The notes: a model not told the origin generated them from the letters alone. A DNA stretch of 64,000 nucleotides from Castellaniella defragrans (GCF_014203015.1 NZ_JACHIB010000005.1:159149-223148); one strand, 5' to 3'. Counted from the first letter of the stretch, positions 18,876-28,896 are shown. Numbers and translations: made by a program.

Positions 18876-19837
18876 GCGGAATACTTGTCGTTGCCGAGCA
18901 TACGCGCGGCGTGTTGTCGGATGTCAGCGGCGAGCTCGTCGGCGCGGCCCTGTCGGTCAAGGACGCCATCGGCGGTCCCGTGAGCGTGGCCATCGTCGGC
19001 CGGGACGCCGCATCGTTCGGGGCGCGGATGAATCTGCCGGGCGTCGACTCCGTCGTGCTGGCCGCGGCGGGCGATGAGCACTTCGATGCGGCGACCGCTG
19101 AACAGGCATTGTGTTCGATCATCGAGGCGGAGCGGCCCCGGCTGGTCCTGATCGGCCATTCGGCCAGCGGCCTGGGCATCGCCGCGGGCATTGCCGCGCG
19201 GCTGGGCAGCGGGTTCGCCGCGGATGTCTTCGGGATCGGTCTTGAAGAGGGCAGGCTGCGTGCCACGCGCAGCGGATACGCGGGCAAGGTGAACATCGAG
19301 CTCGAGTTTCCCGGCAAGCCCCTGGTGGTCATGACGGTGCGGGGCGCCACCTTCAAGGCGCCGTTCGGCGAGGGCGCCGCCGCAATCCGCGAGGCCGAGA
19401 TCGATCTGGCGCCCGTGGCCGGGCGCCGGACCCGGCATCTGGATTTCGTCGAGGCGCCGGCCGCGGGCGTGGACATCGGCAAGGCCGAGTTCATTCTGTC
19501 GGTCGGCCGCGGCGTTCAGGATGAGAAAAATATCCCGCGGTTCCAGGCGCTGGCTGAAAGACTGGGGGCGACGCTGGGTTGTTCGCGGCCGGTGGCCGAT
19601 TCGGGCTGGCTGCACAAGGCGCATCAGGTCGGTCTGACCGGGAAGGTGGCCGCGAGCTGCAAGCTGTATGTCGCCTTGGGGATTTCCGGGGCCGTGCAGC
19701 ATCTGCACGGCATGAAGCATGTCGAGACGATCATCGCCGTCAATACCGATCCCAACGCTCCGATTTTCAACTTTGCTACGTACGGGGCGGTCATGGACGT
19801 GTTCGATTTCGCCGACGCCATGGAGAAACTGTCCTGA
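18872..19837 (+). CDS. etfA: Electron transfer flavoprotein alpha subunit
   Basis: FAD-binding ETF alpha subunit, 321 residues, partner of the EtfB domain fused to the preceding protein. The N-terminal half begins MSGILVVAEHTRGVLSDVS; the C-terminal FAD domain shows ILSVGRGVQDEKNI, GCSRPVADSGW, VAASCKLYVALGISGAVQH and INTDPNAPIF-type sequence (here VNTDPNAPIFNFATYG). The ATG at 18872 overlaps the upstream stop by four bases, which implies translational coupling. The gene's own stop overlaps the next start (TGATG). Electrons from the flavoprotein dehydrogenase would pass to this ETF and then to the membrane Fe-S part of the fusion protein. Confidence 0.93.
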   Translation: MSGILVVAEHTRGVLSDVSGELVGAALSVKDAIGGPVSVAIVGRDAASFGARMNLPGVDSVVLAAAGDEHFDAATAEQALCSIIEAERPRLVLIGHSASGLGIAAGIAARLGSGFAADVFGIGLEEGRLRATRSGYAGKVNIELEFPGKPLVVMTVRGATFKAPFGEGAAAIREAEIDLAPVAGRRTRHLDFVEAPAAGVDIGKAEFILSVGRGVQDEKNIPRFQALAERLGATLGCSRPVADSGWLHKAHQVGLTGKVAASCKLYVALGISGAVQHLHGMKHVETIIAVNTDPNAPIFNFATYGAVMDVFDFADAMEKLS

Positions 19838-21027
19838 TGCTGCGTGATCCCGCGACCGGGCGCAAACCCCGGCTTCAGTCCCGTTCGGCGTCGGCTGCAT
19901 CCGGAAGGCCGGCGGCGCCTGCGATGGACGCATCCGTCCTGGTGCTGGAGATCGATGCCGATCTGGAAATCGTTGCCATGAACCGGACGGCGGCCGGCCT
20001 GCTCGGCGACGGGGTGCCCTGCCGGGCGATCGACGTCCTGGATGTGCGCTCGGCCTTCGACATCCGGGAGTTCATGCGGAATCGCGCCGCGGGCATGCGT
20101 TCCGCCTATCGGGTGCTGGGCCTGAGGTTTCCGGGAGAGGCGCGCCACGCCCGGCTGATCGGCCTGATCGAGAACGTGGGCGCCGGACCGGAGTATCGCC
20201 TGCGCGCGACTATTCCCCTGGGTGTGCAGGCCAGCCCCGAACTCGAAGAACTGATCCGTTCCGAGGAAATCAATCGGGAACTGGTCCAGGCGGCTTCGGA
20301 AGCCATGTGGTGCATCGATTTCTCCGAGCCGGTCGATCTGGGCCGGGGGATGCATGAAATCGTGCGGCAGGTCTTCGAGAACGAATGCCGCTGGTTCATG
20401 TGCAATGAAGCCATGGCCCGGCTGTACGACCTGCCGGAGGGCATGGATCTGAACGAACAGCCGGTCTCGCATTATTTTCCCCGCAATCAGGAAAACGAAG
20501 CGTTCGTCATGGAAATCATCAAGTCGGGATGTCATGTCGAGAATGCGCTGAGCATCGATACGGATCATGACGGCTCCATCATGTACATGGAAAACACCGT
20601 GCACTGCAAGATCCTGGACGGGTTCCTGATACGCATGTGGGGCACCACACGGGATGTCACCGGCTACCGCCGGACCAGGACCCGCCTGGCCCGGGAAGCC
20701 TCCGACGTGCGCAGCATCCTGGACGCCATGCCCGACGCCATCCTGGTGATCGACAGAGGCCGCCGGCTGCTGGCCGTGAATGCCGCCTTTCAGAAGCTGT
20801 TCGGCTGGTCTCCCTATGATTTCTTCGGGCAGGACATCCAGTCGATCGTGGATCTGAATACCCCGCTGCCAAATGACAGGAAGTGGTATGGCATCAACCA
20901 TCAGCGGTGGGTCACGACCGTGCGGGTGCCCGATGGGTCGCGCATCGCTTGCAACGCCCAGAGTTTTCCCATCGGCGACGACGTACCGGATCGGTTCGTA
21001 CTGATGCTGTGCCCGGCCGCCGTCTGA
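19837..21027 (+). CDS. PAS-domain protein without output domain
   Basis: A 396-residue soluble protein translationally coupled to etfA (start overlaps its stop by one base). Three PAS-like regions can be discerned: residues ~28-125 (VLVLEIDADLEIVAMNRTAA), ~150-280 (with WFMCNEAMARLYDLPEGMD and ending IRMWGTTRDVTGYRR, a PAC-type end) and ~290-395 (ILDAMPDAILVIDRGRRLLA, then VNAAFQKLFGWSPYDFFGQD). No HTH, kinase, GGDEF or methyltransferase part is present, and no membrane segment. It sits directly before a sigma-54 activator that has its own PAS domain, so it may be a ligand or redox sensor acting on that activator; this is inference. The protein begins with a basic, Ser/Ala-rich stretch. Confidence 0.8.
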   Translation: MLRDPATGRKPRLQSRSASAASGRPAAPAMDASVLVLEIDADLEIVAMNRTAAGLLGDGVPCRAIDVLDVRSAFDIREFMRNRAAGMRSAYRVLGLRFPGEARHARLIGLIENVGAGPEYRLRATIPLGVQASPELEELIRSEEINRELVQAASEAMWCIDFSEPVDLGRGMHEIVRQVFENECRWFMCNEAMARLYDLPEGMDLNEQPVSHYFPRNQENEAFVMEIIKSGCHVENALSIDTDHDGSIMYMENTVHCKILDGFLIRMWGTTRDVTGYRRTRTRLAREASDVRSILDAMPDAILVIDRGRRLLAVNAAFQKLFGWSPYDFFGQDIQSIVDLNTPLPNDRKWYGINHQRWVTTVRVPDGSRIACNAQSFPIGDDVPDRFVLMLCPAAV

Positions 21028-21059
21028 CCGGTCCGCCGCCGGCGTGATCGGCGGACCGG
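21028..21059. promoter_or_regulatory. Intercistronic hairpin
   Basis: A perfect 11-bp stem (CCGGTCCGCCG with CGGCGGACCGG, 10-base loop) begins at the base after the PAS gene stop and lies 76 bases before the activator start. No T-run follows. It resembles the hairpin at 15721-15746 in sequence (both contain GGTCCG/CGGACC). Confidence 0.5.
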
Positions 21060-21135
21060 GCGGCGGATGCGCGCCGCGAGCGGGAATACGGCGGTCGGAT
21101 GGACTTGTGCAGGGCATCCCCTGCGTGGAGGGGAG

Positions 21136-22599
<1,464 letters not shown>

Positions 22600-22663
22600 T
22601 GCGTGGATGCAGCGACCGTTGCATGACGCCATCGGGAATGGGGGTTTTGCGCGCTGAATCGTA

Positions 22664-22677
22664 TTGATTCAAATCAA
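22664..22677. promoter_or_regulatory. Perfect FNR/ANR box
   Basis: TTGATTCAAATCAA is an exact match to TTGAT-N4-ATCAA and a full palindrome. It lies about 52 bases upstream of the sigma-54 promoter; TATAAA starts at 22681. It suggests oxygen-dependent control of the downstream operon, activating or repressing. Confidence 0.55.
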
Positions 22678-22728
22678 GAGTATAAATCCAGGCCTTTTAT
22701 TTCATGGACTTAAGAGTTTCATCTTGAG

Positions 22729-22745
22729 TTGGCATGGGTCTTGCT
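22729..22745 (+). promoter_or_regulatory. Sigma-54 promoter for the PAS/MCP-aldehyde dehydrogenase operon
   Basis: TTGGCATGGGTCTTGCT differs from the promoter at 13341 by one base; GG (22731-22732) and GC (22743-22744) are 10 bases apart. It is 52 bases before the PAS/MCP gene start and 130 bases after the activator gene stop. Confidence 0.8.
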
Positions 22746-22796
22746 TCTTTGGTAATGGAATAAGAACGATGACATCCATGAACCACAGGAGACAGG

Positions 22797-23807
22797 ATGC
22801 TGCGAGATCGCATGAGGCGCGATTTGTGCGACGGGATTGCGCTGTCCATCGAAACCATCATGAATGAGGGCCCGGGTCCGGCGCCTGATCCGGACGGCGG
22901 CCTGGATCGCCTGGCGTGTTATCCCAGGCTGCACGGCGCGTTGAAGAAACTGCGGGCGCAATGGCAGGGCATCTCCCGGGCGTTCGGATCGGCCGTCGGG
23001 GAGGCGGCGCCCGCGGGAACGGAGGGGGCCGTCGATTTCGTTCGGGTGGTGGAGGGCCTGCGGGCCAGCGCAAGGCGGGAAATCCAGTCCCGCGAGGCGC
23101 TGGAACTGGAAATAAGGCGCCTCGGGGATGCCGCGCTTTCCCAGCAGGCGGAAATCGAGCGGCTGCAGGCCAGGAATGCGATGGCGGAATTGATGCGGCA
23201 GACGCTGACGGAAGGCTGCTACGAACTGGCGATCATCGGCGGGGATATCGATCATCCGGAGAACGAATTGCGCTGGTCCGATCAATTCAGGAATCTGATC
23301 GGGTATACCCGCGAGGAATTCACGGACAGTTGGGATGATTACCAGAGGATCGTGAATCCGGAAGACTACGAAAGGCTGATCCAGGCCATCCAGGATTATG
23401 TGGCCAGGGCCGACTGGTCGGATGCCTACACCATTGAATACAGGATGCGCCACAAGACGCGCGGCGACGTCTGGTACCGGGAGCGGGGCAAGGGATTCGT
23501 CGATGCCGGGGGAAAGCTGCGCTATCTCATCGGCGCCGTGCGCGACATATCGGATGAGAAGCGGGCCGCATGCCTGCACGACGAGGCCATTTCCTCGGTG
23601 CAGGAAAAGCATGGCCGGATTTCCCAGGTGATCGACGTGATCAAGAACATTTCGGATCAGACGAACCTGCTCGCGATCAATGCCGCGATCGAGGCCGCCC
23701 GCGCGGGACAGGCCGGCAGGGGATTTTCAGTGGTCGCGCGCGAGATCAAGACGTTGGCAGCCGAGTCCGTGGATGCCGCGAGAACCATTCAGAAGTTGTT
23801 GACCTGA
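22797..23807 (+). CDS. Soluble PAS protein with minimal MCP signalling tip
   Basis: A 336-residue protein without membrane segments. A helical N-terminal region (~80-140, [20 protein letters not shown], coiled-coil-like) is followed by a PAS_3-type domain (~145-250, [29 protein letters not shown]) and a short stretch of the methyl-accepting chemotaxis signalling domain (~275-336). The last contains the highly conserved hairpin tip: [20 protein letters not shown] then [21 protein letters not shown] normal MCP signalling domain is much longer; the protein ends 12 residues after the tip segment. It may couple CheA/CheW to the catabolic substrate or act as an adaptor. First gene behind a sigma-54 promoter, 15 bases before the aldehyde dehydrogenase gene. 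Confidence 0.82.
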   Translation: MLRDRMRRDLCDGIALSIETIMNEGPGPAPDPDGGLDRLACYPRLHGALKKLRAQWQGISRAFGSAVGEAAPAGTEGAVDFVRVVEGLRASARREIQSREALELEIRRLGDAALSQQAEIERLQARNAMAELMRQTLTEGCYELAIIGGDIDHPENELRWSDQFRNLIGYTREEFTDSWDDYQRIVNPEDYERLIQAIQDYVARADWSDAYTIEYRMRHKTRGDVWYRERGKGFVDAGGKLRYLIGAVRDISDEKRAACLHDEAISSVQEKHGRISQVIDVIKNISDQTNLLAINAAIEAARAGQAGRGFSVVAREIKTLAAESVDAARTIQKLLT

Positions 23808-23822
23808 CAGGAGAAAGAGCAC

Positions 23823-25310
23823 ATGAAATCCCTTAAATACTGGCACGACATGGCGGCGGAAATCCGGCCCGAGACCCGATTGTTCATCGATGGGGCATTC
23901 GTCGATGCGGCACAGGGCCGGCGCTTCGAGAGCGTCAATCCGGCGACCGGGCGCGTCCTGGCCGAAATGGCGCAGGGTGGCGTGGAAGATATCGACCGCG
24001 CGGTGTCGGCCGCGAGGCGCGCCTTCAGGAGCGGCGTGTGGTCCCGGATGGCGCCCCGGGACCGCATGGCGGTGCTCTACCGCGCGGCGGCACTGATCGA
24101 AAAGCATGCCGACGAGTTCGCCGTGCTGGACTGCCTGGACATGGGCAAGCCGATCACCGAACTGGTGAGCGGCGACGTGCCTTTCTCGGCACTGACGTTC
24201 CAGTACTTCGGCGAGACGATCGACAAGATCGATGGCATGGTCACCAGCACGGACCCGTCCGCCTTGCACATGATCGTGCGGGAGCCGCTGGGCGTCGTCG
24301 CCTGTGTGACGCCCTGGAATTATCCCCTGATGATGGCCGCATGGAAGGTGGCGCCCGCTCTTGCGGCGGGGAATTCGGTGGTCCTGAAGCCGGCCGAGCA
24401 GACCCCGATGAGCGCGCTTCTCCTGGCCCGTCTGCTGGCGGAGGCCGGCATTCCGGAAGGCGTCTTCAATGTCGTCAACGGCTTTGGCGAGGAGATCGGG
24501 CGCCACCTGGCCCTGCATATGGACGTGGACAAGATCAGCTTCACCGGTTCCACCGAAGTCGGAAAGCTGATGATGATCTATTCCGGCCAGTCCAACATGA
24601 AAAGGGTGACCACCGAGTGCGGCGGCAAGAGCCCCCAGATCCTCATGCGGGATGCCGACCTGGATATGGCGGTCACGTATGCCGTCAATGGGATCTATAC
24701 CAACCAGGGCGAAGTCTGCAGCGCAGGTTCCAGGCTGCTGGTGCATGAATCCATCTATCCGGATTTCGTCGAGAAATTCCTGCGCGAGGCGGGACGCTTC
24801 CAGCCGGGCGATCCTCTGGACCCCGAAACCACGATGGGGCCCCTGGTGACCAGGGAGCAGCAGACCCGGGTGCTCGGCTACATCGAAAGCGGCAGGGAGG
24901 ACGGCGCCGAACTGGTTCTGGGGGGCGGGCGGCCGGACGGGTTGTCGGCGGGCAGTTATGTGCAGCCCACTCTGTTCAAGGATGTCACGCCCGACATGAA
25001 GATCGCACGCGAGGAGATCTTCGGCCCCGTGGGCGCGGTCATGTCATTCGAGACGGAGGAGCAGGCCATCGAAATCGCGAACGGAAGCATCTACGGCCTC
25101 GCATCCTCCATCTGGACCCGGGATCTCAATACCGCCCACCGGATGGCCAGGGACATCCAGGCGGGCATCGTCTGGGTCAATTGCTACGAGCATGGGGACA
25201 TGACCCAGCCGTGGGGCGGGTACAAGCAATCCGGTCAGGGGCGGGACAAATGTTTCGACACGATGCTGGCGCACATGCAGACGAAATCGGTCTGGATCAA
25301 TCTGGGGTGA
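23823..25310 (+). CDS. NAD(P)-dependent aldehyde dehydrogenase, PuuC-like
   Basis: A 495-residue ALDH similar over its whole length to gamma-glutamyl-gamma-aminobutyraldehyde dehydrogenase PuuC (opening KSLKYWHDMAAEIRPETRLF; end GDMTQPWGGYKQSGQGRDK). The catalytic cysteine is Cys299 in NQGEVCSAGSR and the general base is in TTECGGKSPQ; VTPWNYPLMMAAWKVAPALA and FTGSTEVGK are cofactor-site motifs. It should oxidise the aldehyde released by the amine dehydrogenase of this island to a carboxylic acid. Start has GGAGA upstream; it follows the PAS/MCP gene by 15 bases in the same sigma-54 operon. A PuuC-type enzyme suggests an aldehyde larger than formaldehyde, but the substrate cannot be fixed from sequence. 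Confidence 0.9.
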   Translation: MKSLKYWHDMAAEIRPETRLFIDGAFVDAAQGRRFESVNPATGRVLAEMAQGGVEDIDRAVSAARRAFRSGVWSRMAPRDRMAVLYRAAALIEKHADEFAVLDCLDMGKPITELVSGDVPFSALTFQYFGETIDKIDGMVTSTDPSALHMIVREPLGVVACVTPWNYPLMMAAWKVAPALAAGNSVVLKPAEQTPMSALLLARLLAEAGIPEGVFNVVNGFGEEIGRHLALHMDVDKISFTGSTEVGKLMMIYSGQSNMKRVTTECGGKSPQILMRDADLDMAVTYAVNGIYTNQGEVCSAGSRLLVHESIYPDFVEKFLREAGRFQPGDPLDPETTMGPLVTREQQTRVLGYIESGREDGAELVLGGGRPDGLSAGSYVQPTLFKDVTPDMKIAREEIFGPVGAVMSFETEEQAIEIANGSIYGLASSIWTRDLNTAHRMARDIQAGIVWVNCYEHGDMTQPWGGYKQSGQGRDKCFDTMLAHMQTKSVWINLG

Positions 25311-25457
25311 TCGGGGAGGGCGACGCCCGGGTGCGGGGGATCCCGTTCTTCGGAACAGGATCCGGTGCGTGCCTTTTGTGAGAAATCCGTGCGGCCGCGT
25401 GCGAATACCGGCCGTCGAGGAGCGTTTCCGGTATCGACTTTCTTGCTGTCTTCATAA

Positions 25458-25522
25458 GGAGCCTCTGAACAAGTCGAGCGGCAAGCAGATGCATGCGGCG
25501 TGATGACTTGTTCAGAGATTCC
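25458..25522. mobile_element. 65-bp MITE-like element with 4-bp target duplication
   Basis: Terminal inverted repeats of 18 bp with two mismatches (GGAGCCTCTGAACAAGTC at 25458-25475; the right end at 25505-25522 is its complement apart from two positions) enclose 29 bases. The direct repeat ATAA flanks both ends (25454-25457 and 25523-25526), as expected for a transposed target duplication. No coding capacity. It sits 43 bases before the permease ATG and could separate or alter its expression. Confidence 0.65.
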
Positions 25523-25568
25523 ATAAAGAACCATCTTGCAAAAAGATGTCGTCAATTTCAAGGAGAAC

Positions 25569-27053
25569 ATGGTGGGACATAAAATCACGAGTGGTGTCAT
25601 CGACAGTGACGCCGAGCAACTGGCAAGGCTGGGGTATAAATCCGAGTTCCGCAGGGAGATGACGCTCTGGGAAAACTTCGCGCTGGGATTCACCTACCTT
25701 TCGCCGGTGGTGGGTATCTATTCGCTGTTCTCGTCTTCGCTGGCCGTGGGCGGGCCGCCGATGATCTGGGCCCTGCTGGTCGCGGGGGCGGGCCAGTTCC
25801 TGGTGGCCCTGGTTTTCGGCGAGATCGTGTCCCAGTATCCGCTGGCCGGCGGGGTCTATCCCTGGGCCCGGCGCCTCTGGGGGCGGAAATGGGCGTGGAT
25901 GACGGGCTGGATCTATATCATGGCCCTGTTCGCCACCATCGGCGGGGTGACGTATGGCGCGGCGCCCTACACCGCGATACTGGCCGGTTTCGAACCATCG
26001 ACCGAAAACACGGTCCTGTTCGCCCTGCTGGTCATCCTGGTGGCGACCATCATCAACATGATGGGCACGAAGGTTCTGGCCCGTGCCGCCATGATCGGCT
26101 TCATCGCCGAAATCCTGGGCGCCATTTTCGTGGGCGGATATCTCCTGATCTTCGAGCGCCATCACGGCATCGGGGTCATTTTCGATACTTTCGGCGCGAA
26201 CACCGATGGTTCGTATCTGGGGGCCTTCCTTGCCGCCAGCCTGATCGGCGTGTACCAGTATTATGGTTTCGAGGCGTGTGGCGATGTCGCCGAGGAAGTG
26301 CCCAATCCCGGACGCCGCATCCCGAAGGCCATGCGGCGGACGATCTATATCGGTGGCGTCGCCGCCACCTTCGTCTGTCTCGCCCTGCTGCTGTCCGTCG
26401 TCGACTATCGGGATGTCATCGAAGGCCGCGTCCAGGGGGATGTCGTCCCCATTCTCCTGAAGAATGCGTTTGGCGGCGTGGGCAGCTGGCTGGTCATCGG
26501 CGTGGTGCTGATCTCGTTCCTCTCCTGCGCGATGAGCCTGCAGGCGGCGGCGAGCCGCATGGTATACGCCTATGCCCGCGATCACATGATCTTTGGCAGC
26601 GGGATCTTTTCCCGCTTTTCCAACGCCAGGCACGTGCCGCCCTACGCCTTGATCCTGGCCGGCATCGTCCCCGGAATCGTGGTCCTGAGCGCCCTGGTTT
26701 CGACGGATGCGCTGGTGAAGATCATTTCTTTTGCCGCCGTCGGAATCTACATCGCTTTCCAGATGGTGGTCCTGGCTGCGCTGCGGGCGCGCTTGAAGGG
26801 CTGGCAGCCGTCCGGTGAATTCACCCTGGGCGGCTGGGGCCTGCTGGTGAATGTGCTGGCATTGGCCTATGGGGTGGCTGCCATCGTCAATATCGCATGG
26901 CCGCGTACGCCGGGCGCCGCCTGGTACGACAACTGCATCGTGCTGCTTTCGATGGCGATCGTCCTGGTCGTCGGGCTCTTCTACATGCTTACTCACCGGC
27001 CTTACTGCCGCAGCGGCGCAGCGTATGGGGACGCCATCTACTCGGTGCGGTGA
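25569..27053 (+). CDS. APC-superfamily amino acid/amine permease
   Basis: Inner-membrane transporter of 494 residues with about 12 hydrophobic segments. The start region LGYKSEFRREMTLWENFALG, then FTYLSPVVGIYSLF, and VSQYPLAGGVYPWARRLWG are typical of the APC family close to GABA/choline-type permeases. AAGGAGAAC lies directly upstream of ATG 25569, which is preferred over an in-frame TTG 33 bases earlier. It follows the aldehyde dehydrogenase with 258 bases between, a gap that contains the MITE-like element. Placement in the island suggests it imports the amine oxidised by the dehydrogenase. Cargo is inferred from context only. Confidence 0.86.
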   Translation: MVGHKITSGVIDSDAEQLARLGYKSEFRREMTLWENFALGFTYLSPVVGIYSLFSSSLAVGGPPMIWALLVAGAGQFLVALVFGEIVSQYPLAGGVYPWARRLWGRKWAWMTGWIYIMALFATIGGVTYGAAPYTAILAGFEPSTENTVLFALLVILVATIINMMGTKVLARAAMIGFIAEILGAIFVGGYLLIFERHHGIGVIFDTFGANTDGSYLGAFLAASLIGVYQYYGFEACGDVAEEVPNPGRRIPKAMRRTIYIGGVAATFVCLALLLSVVDYRDVIEGRVQGDVVPILLKNAFGGVGSWLVIGVVLISFLSCAMSLQAAASRMVYAYARDHMIFGSGIFSRFSNARHVPPYALILAGIVPGIVVLSALVSTDALVKIISFAAVGIYIAFQMVVLAALRARLKGWQPSGEFTLGGWGLLVNVLALAYGVAAIVNIAWPRTPGAAWYDNCIVLLSMAIVLVVGLFYMLTHRPYCRSGAAYGDAIYSVR

Positions 27054-27054
27054 T

Positions 27055-27116
27055 GCCTGCGTGCGCAGGCAGGCTCGGATGCTGAGCCTCGGAGCGGCAT
27101 GCGTTTTTCGCGCGTA
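27055..27116 (+). terminator. Tandem hairpins after the permease gene
   Basis: GCCTGCG/CGCAGGC (27055-27070, two-base loop) is followed at once by AGGCTC/GAGCCT (27071-27089); GCGTTTTTCGC follows at about 27101. The pair looks like a terminator or processing site between the permease and porin genes, so the porin may have separate or reduced expression. Confidence 0.5.
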
Positions 27117-27180
27117 AAGAAAAAGACCCGGCCGCCGGATGGCGGCTGGACATCGAAAAATTGATCTGGGAATGAACGAA

Positions 27181-27861
27181 ATGAAGATTTCTGTTTATGC
27201 CGGGACCATCCTCGGGTGCCTGGCCCTTTCTTGGCCCATGGTGTCGGTTGCCGAATGGAGCGCGAATCTTGGCGTTGTGTCCTTGTACAAGGATCGCGGA
27301 GTCGACCAGGAGGGGCAGGACGACGCGATCCGGCCAGCCCTCCAGGGCGGGCTGGATTATGCCTTCGACAATGGCCTGTATGTCGGCAACTGGAACTCCA
27401 CCGGCCAGTTCGGCAATGCGGGCATGGAGGTGGACCTGTACGCGGGATACCGTCTCGGGTTTGCCCAGGACTGGCTGTTCGATGTGGGCTACGTCCACTA
27501 TATCTATCCCGGGGATGCTGCGTGGAACGCGGGCGAGATCTACGCGAGCATCGGTTATCAGAGGCTGACGTTCAAGGTCTATCGCGGCATGCGGGAAGAG
27601 GTCAACAAGAACGACGTGTACTACCGGCTGACCTACACGCATCCGATCATGGAGCGGTTGAACCTAAAGGCTGGCGTGGGTTACCTGGAATTCGACACCG
27701 CGGATTTGCGTGGGAAGTTCGACTACGGCATCGGCCTGGACTACTCCTTGAACAAGTTCCTTTCCCTGTCCGGGACGATCGCGGGGGCCAATCGAAAGGA
27801 TGATGTGGAAGATCATTCCAGGGATACCCGCTTCATTCTCGGTCTGAATGCGGTCTTCTGA
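27181..27861 (+). CDS. TorF-family putative outer-membrane porin
   Basis: A 226-residue protein with a Sec signal peptide (MKISVYAGTILGCLALSW, cleavage after VSVA) and alternating aromatic/polar strands typical of a beta-barrel: EWSANLGVVSLYKDRGVDQE, then LQGGLDYAFDNGLYVGNWNS, AGYRLGFAQDWLFDVGYVHY and a C-terminal LNAVF with terminal Phe. These features match the TorF family of small putative porins. ATG 27181 was chosen because the signal peptide begins there; an in-frame ATG nine bases upstream is possible. It closes the amine island and may admit the substrate to the periplasm. It ends 27 bases before the convergent LysR gene. Confidence 0.82.
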   Translation: MKISVYAGTILGCLALSWPMVSVAEWSANLGVVSLYKDRGVDQEGQDDAIRPALQGGLDYAFDNGLYVGNWNSTGQFGNAGMEVDLYAGYRLGFAQDWLFDVGYVHYIYPGDAAWNAGEIYASIGYQRLTFKVYRGMREEVNKNDVYYRLTYTHPIMERLNLKAGVGYLEFDTADLRGKFDYGIGLDYSLNKFLSLSGTIAGANRKDDVEDHSRDTRFILGLNAVF

Positions 27862-27888
27862 ATCCGCCGATGAATCGTTTTCGTTCAT

Positions 27889-28779
27889 TCATCCATGCGC
27901 CCCGTCCCGCGCTCGCCCGACCAGCCAGTCGCGGAAATGCGCCAGGGCGGGCAGGGTGGCCTTGCGTTCGGGGACGATCAGGTGGAAGGCCCGCTGGCCG
28001 GGGCCGCTGTGCGGGTTGAGCACGGCCAGGGCACCCTGGGCCAGCTCCTGCTGGATCAGGAACGGCGGAATCAGCGCCACGCCCAGGCCGTCGCCGGCCG
28101 CCTGGGACAGCATGGAGAACAGCTCCAGCCGCATGCCCGCCATGGCGTTGGGCGCCGCGATGCCGGCCGAGGCGAACCATTCGCGCCAGGCGGTGGGCCG
28201 GGTGCTCTGCTGCAGCAGAGGCAGGGCGGCGATGCCGGCCGCGTCCAGCGGCCCGCGCGCCAGTTTCGGGCTGCAGACCGGGACCGGATTCTCGCGCATC
28301 AGGAAGTGGGCCTGGGTGCCGGGCCAGCGCGGGTCGCCCGAGTAGATGGCGGCGTCGAACTCGGTGTCCTCGAACAGGAAGGGATGGGTGCGGGTGGACA
28401 TGTTGACCTGCAGGCCGGGGCGCTCGGCGCGCAGCGCCGCCAGGCGCGGCAGCAGCCAGCGGGTGGCGAAGGTCGGCACCACGGCCAGCTCCAGCACGCC
28501 GCCGCCCTGGTGCGCCATGACCGCCTGGGTGTCGCGTTCGAGCGCGTCCAGCTGCCGGCGCACCAGCCGGCTGTAGCGTTCGCCCGCGTCGGTCAGGCGC
28601 ACGCCCCGGCGCGCGCGCTGGAACAGCGGCACGCCGACCAGGGCTTCGAGGCCCGCGACCTGGCGGCAGATCGCGCCCTGGGTCAGGGACAGTTCCTGGG
28701 CGGCGCGGGTGAAGCTCTCGTGCCGCGCGGCGGCCTCGAAGGCCTGCAGGGCCTGGGTGCTGGGCAGTCGTTTGCGCAT
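27889..28779 (-). CDS. LysR-family regulator, likely of glutaryl-CoA dehydrogenase genes
   Basis: A 296-residue LysR regulator. The N-terminal winged HTH reads LPSTQALQAFEAAARHESFT then RAAQELSLTQGAICRQVAGL, of the GcvA-like subgroup; the effector domain follows from about residue 93 (ELAVVPTFATRWLLPRL). It is divergent from the glutaryl-CoA dehydrogenase gene with 117 bases between starts, the usual arrangement for a LysR regulator and its target. The inducer would probably be glutarate or glutaryl-CoA; that is inference. The C-terminus is slightly extended and Arg/Gly rich. It is convergent with the porin gene. Confidence 0.87.
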   Translation of the reverse strand: MRKRLPSTQALQAFEAAARHESFTRAAQELSLTQGAICRQVAGLEALVGVPLFQRARRGVRLTDAGERYSRLVRRQLDALERDTQAVMAHQGGGVLELAVVPTFATRWLLPRLAALRAERPGLQVNMSTRTHPFLFEDTEFDAAIYSGDPRWPGTQAHFLMRENPVPVCSPKLARGPLDAAGIAALPLLQQSTRPTAWREWFASAGIAAPNAMAGMRLELFSMLSQAAGDGLGVALIPPFLIQQELAQGALAVLNPHSGPGQRAFHLIVPERKATLPALAHFRDWLVGRARDGAHG

Positions 28780-28896
28780 GTCCGGAGTGATTGAAAGTCA
28801 CAGATAACGCAGTTTATATCGTTTGTGTCCTGGAAAATATCCCGATAGGATGCGTGAATATCACTCATACAGAACTTTTCTTTTCCGGAGACTCCC
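28780..28896. promoter_or_regulatory. Divergent LysR/gcdH promoter region
   Basis: The 117-bp AT-rich gap holds GTGATTGAAAGTCAC (28787-28801), an imperfect dyad beside the LysR start, and AT-rich segments such as TATATCG and GAATATCACTCATA. The dehydrogenase start has CCGGAGA upstream. These are candidate LysR sites; no exact operator can be assigned. Confidence 0.4.

Noticed and set aside
25311..25450. Third sigma-54 promoter before the APC permease
   Set aside because: GG...GC pairs occur but the 10-base spacing and TTGCW element do not fit.
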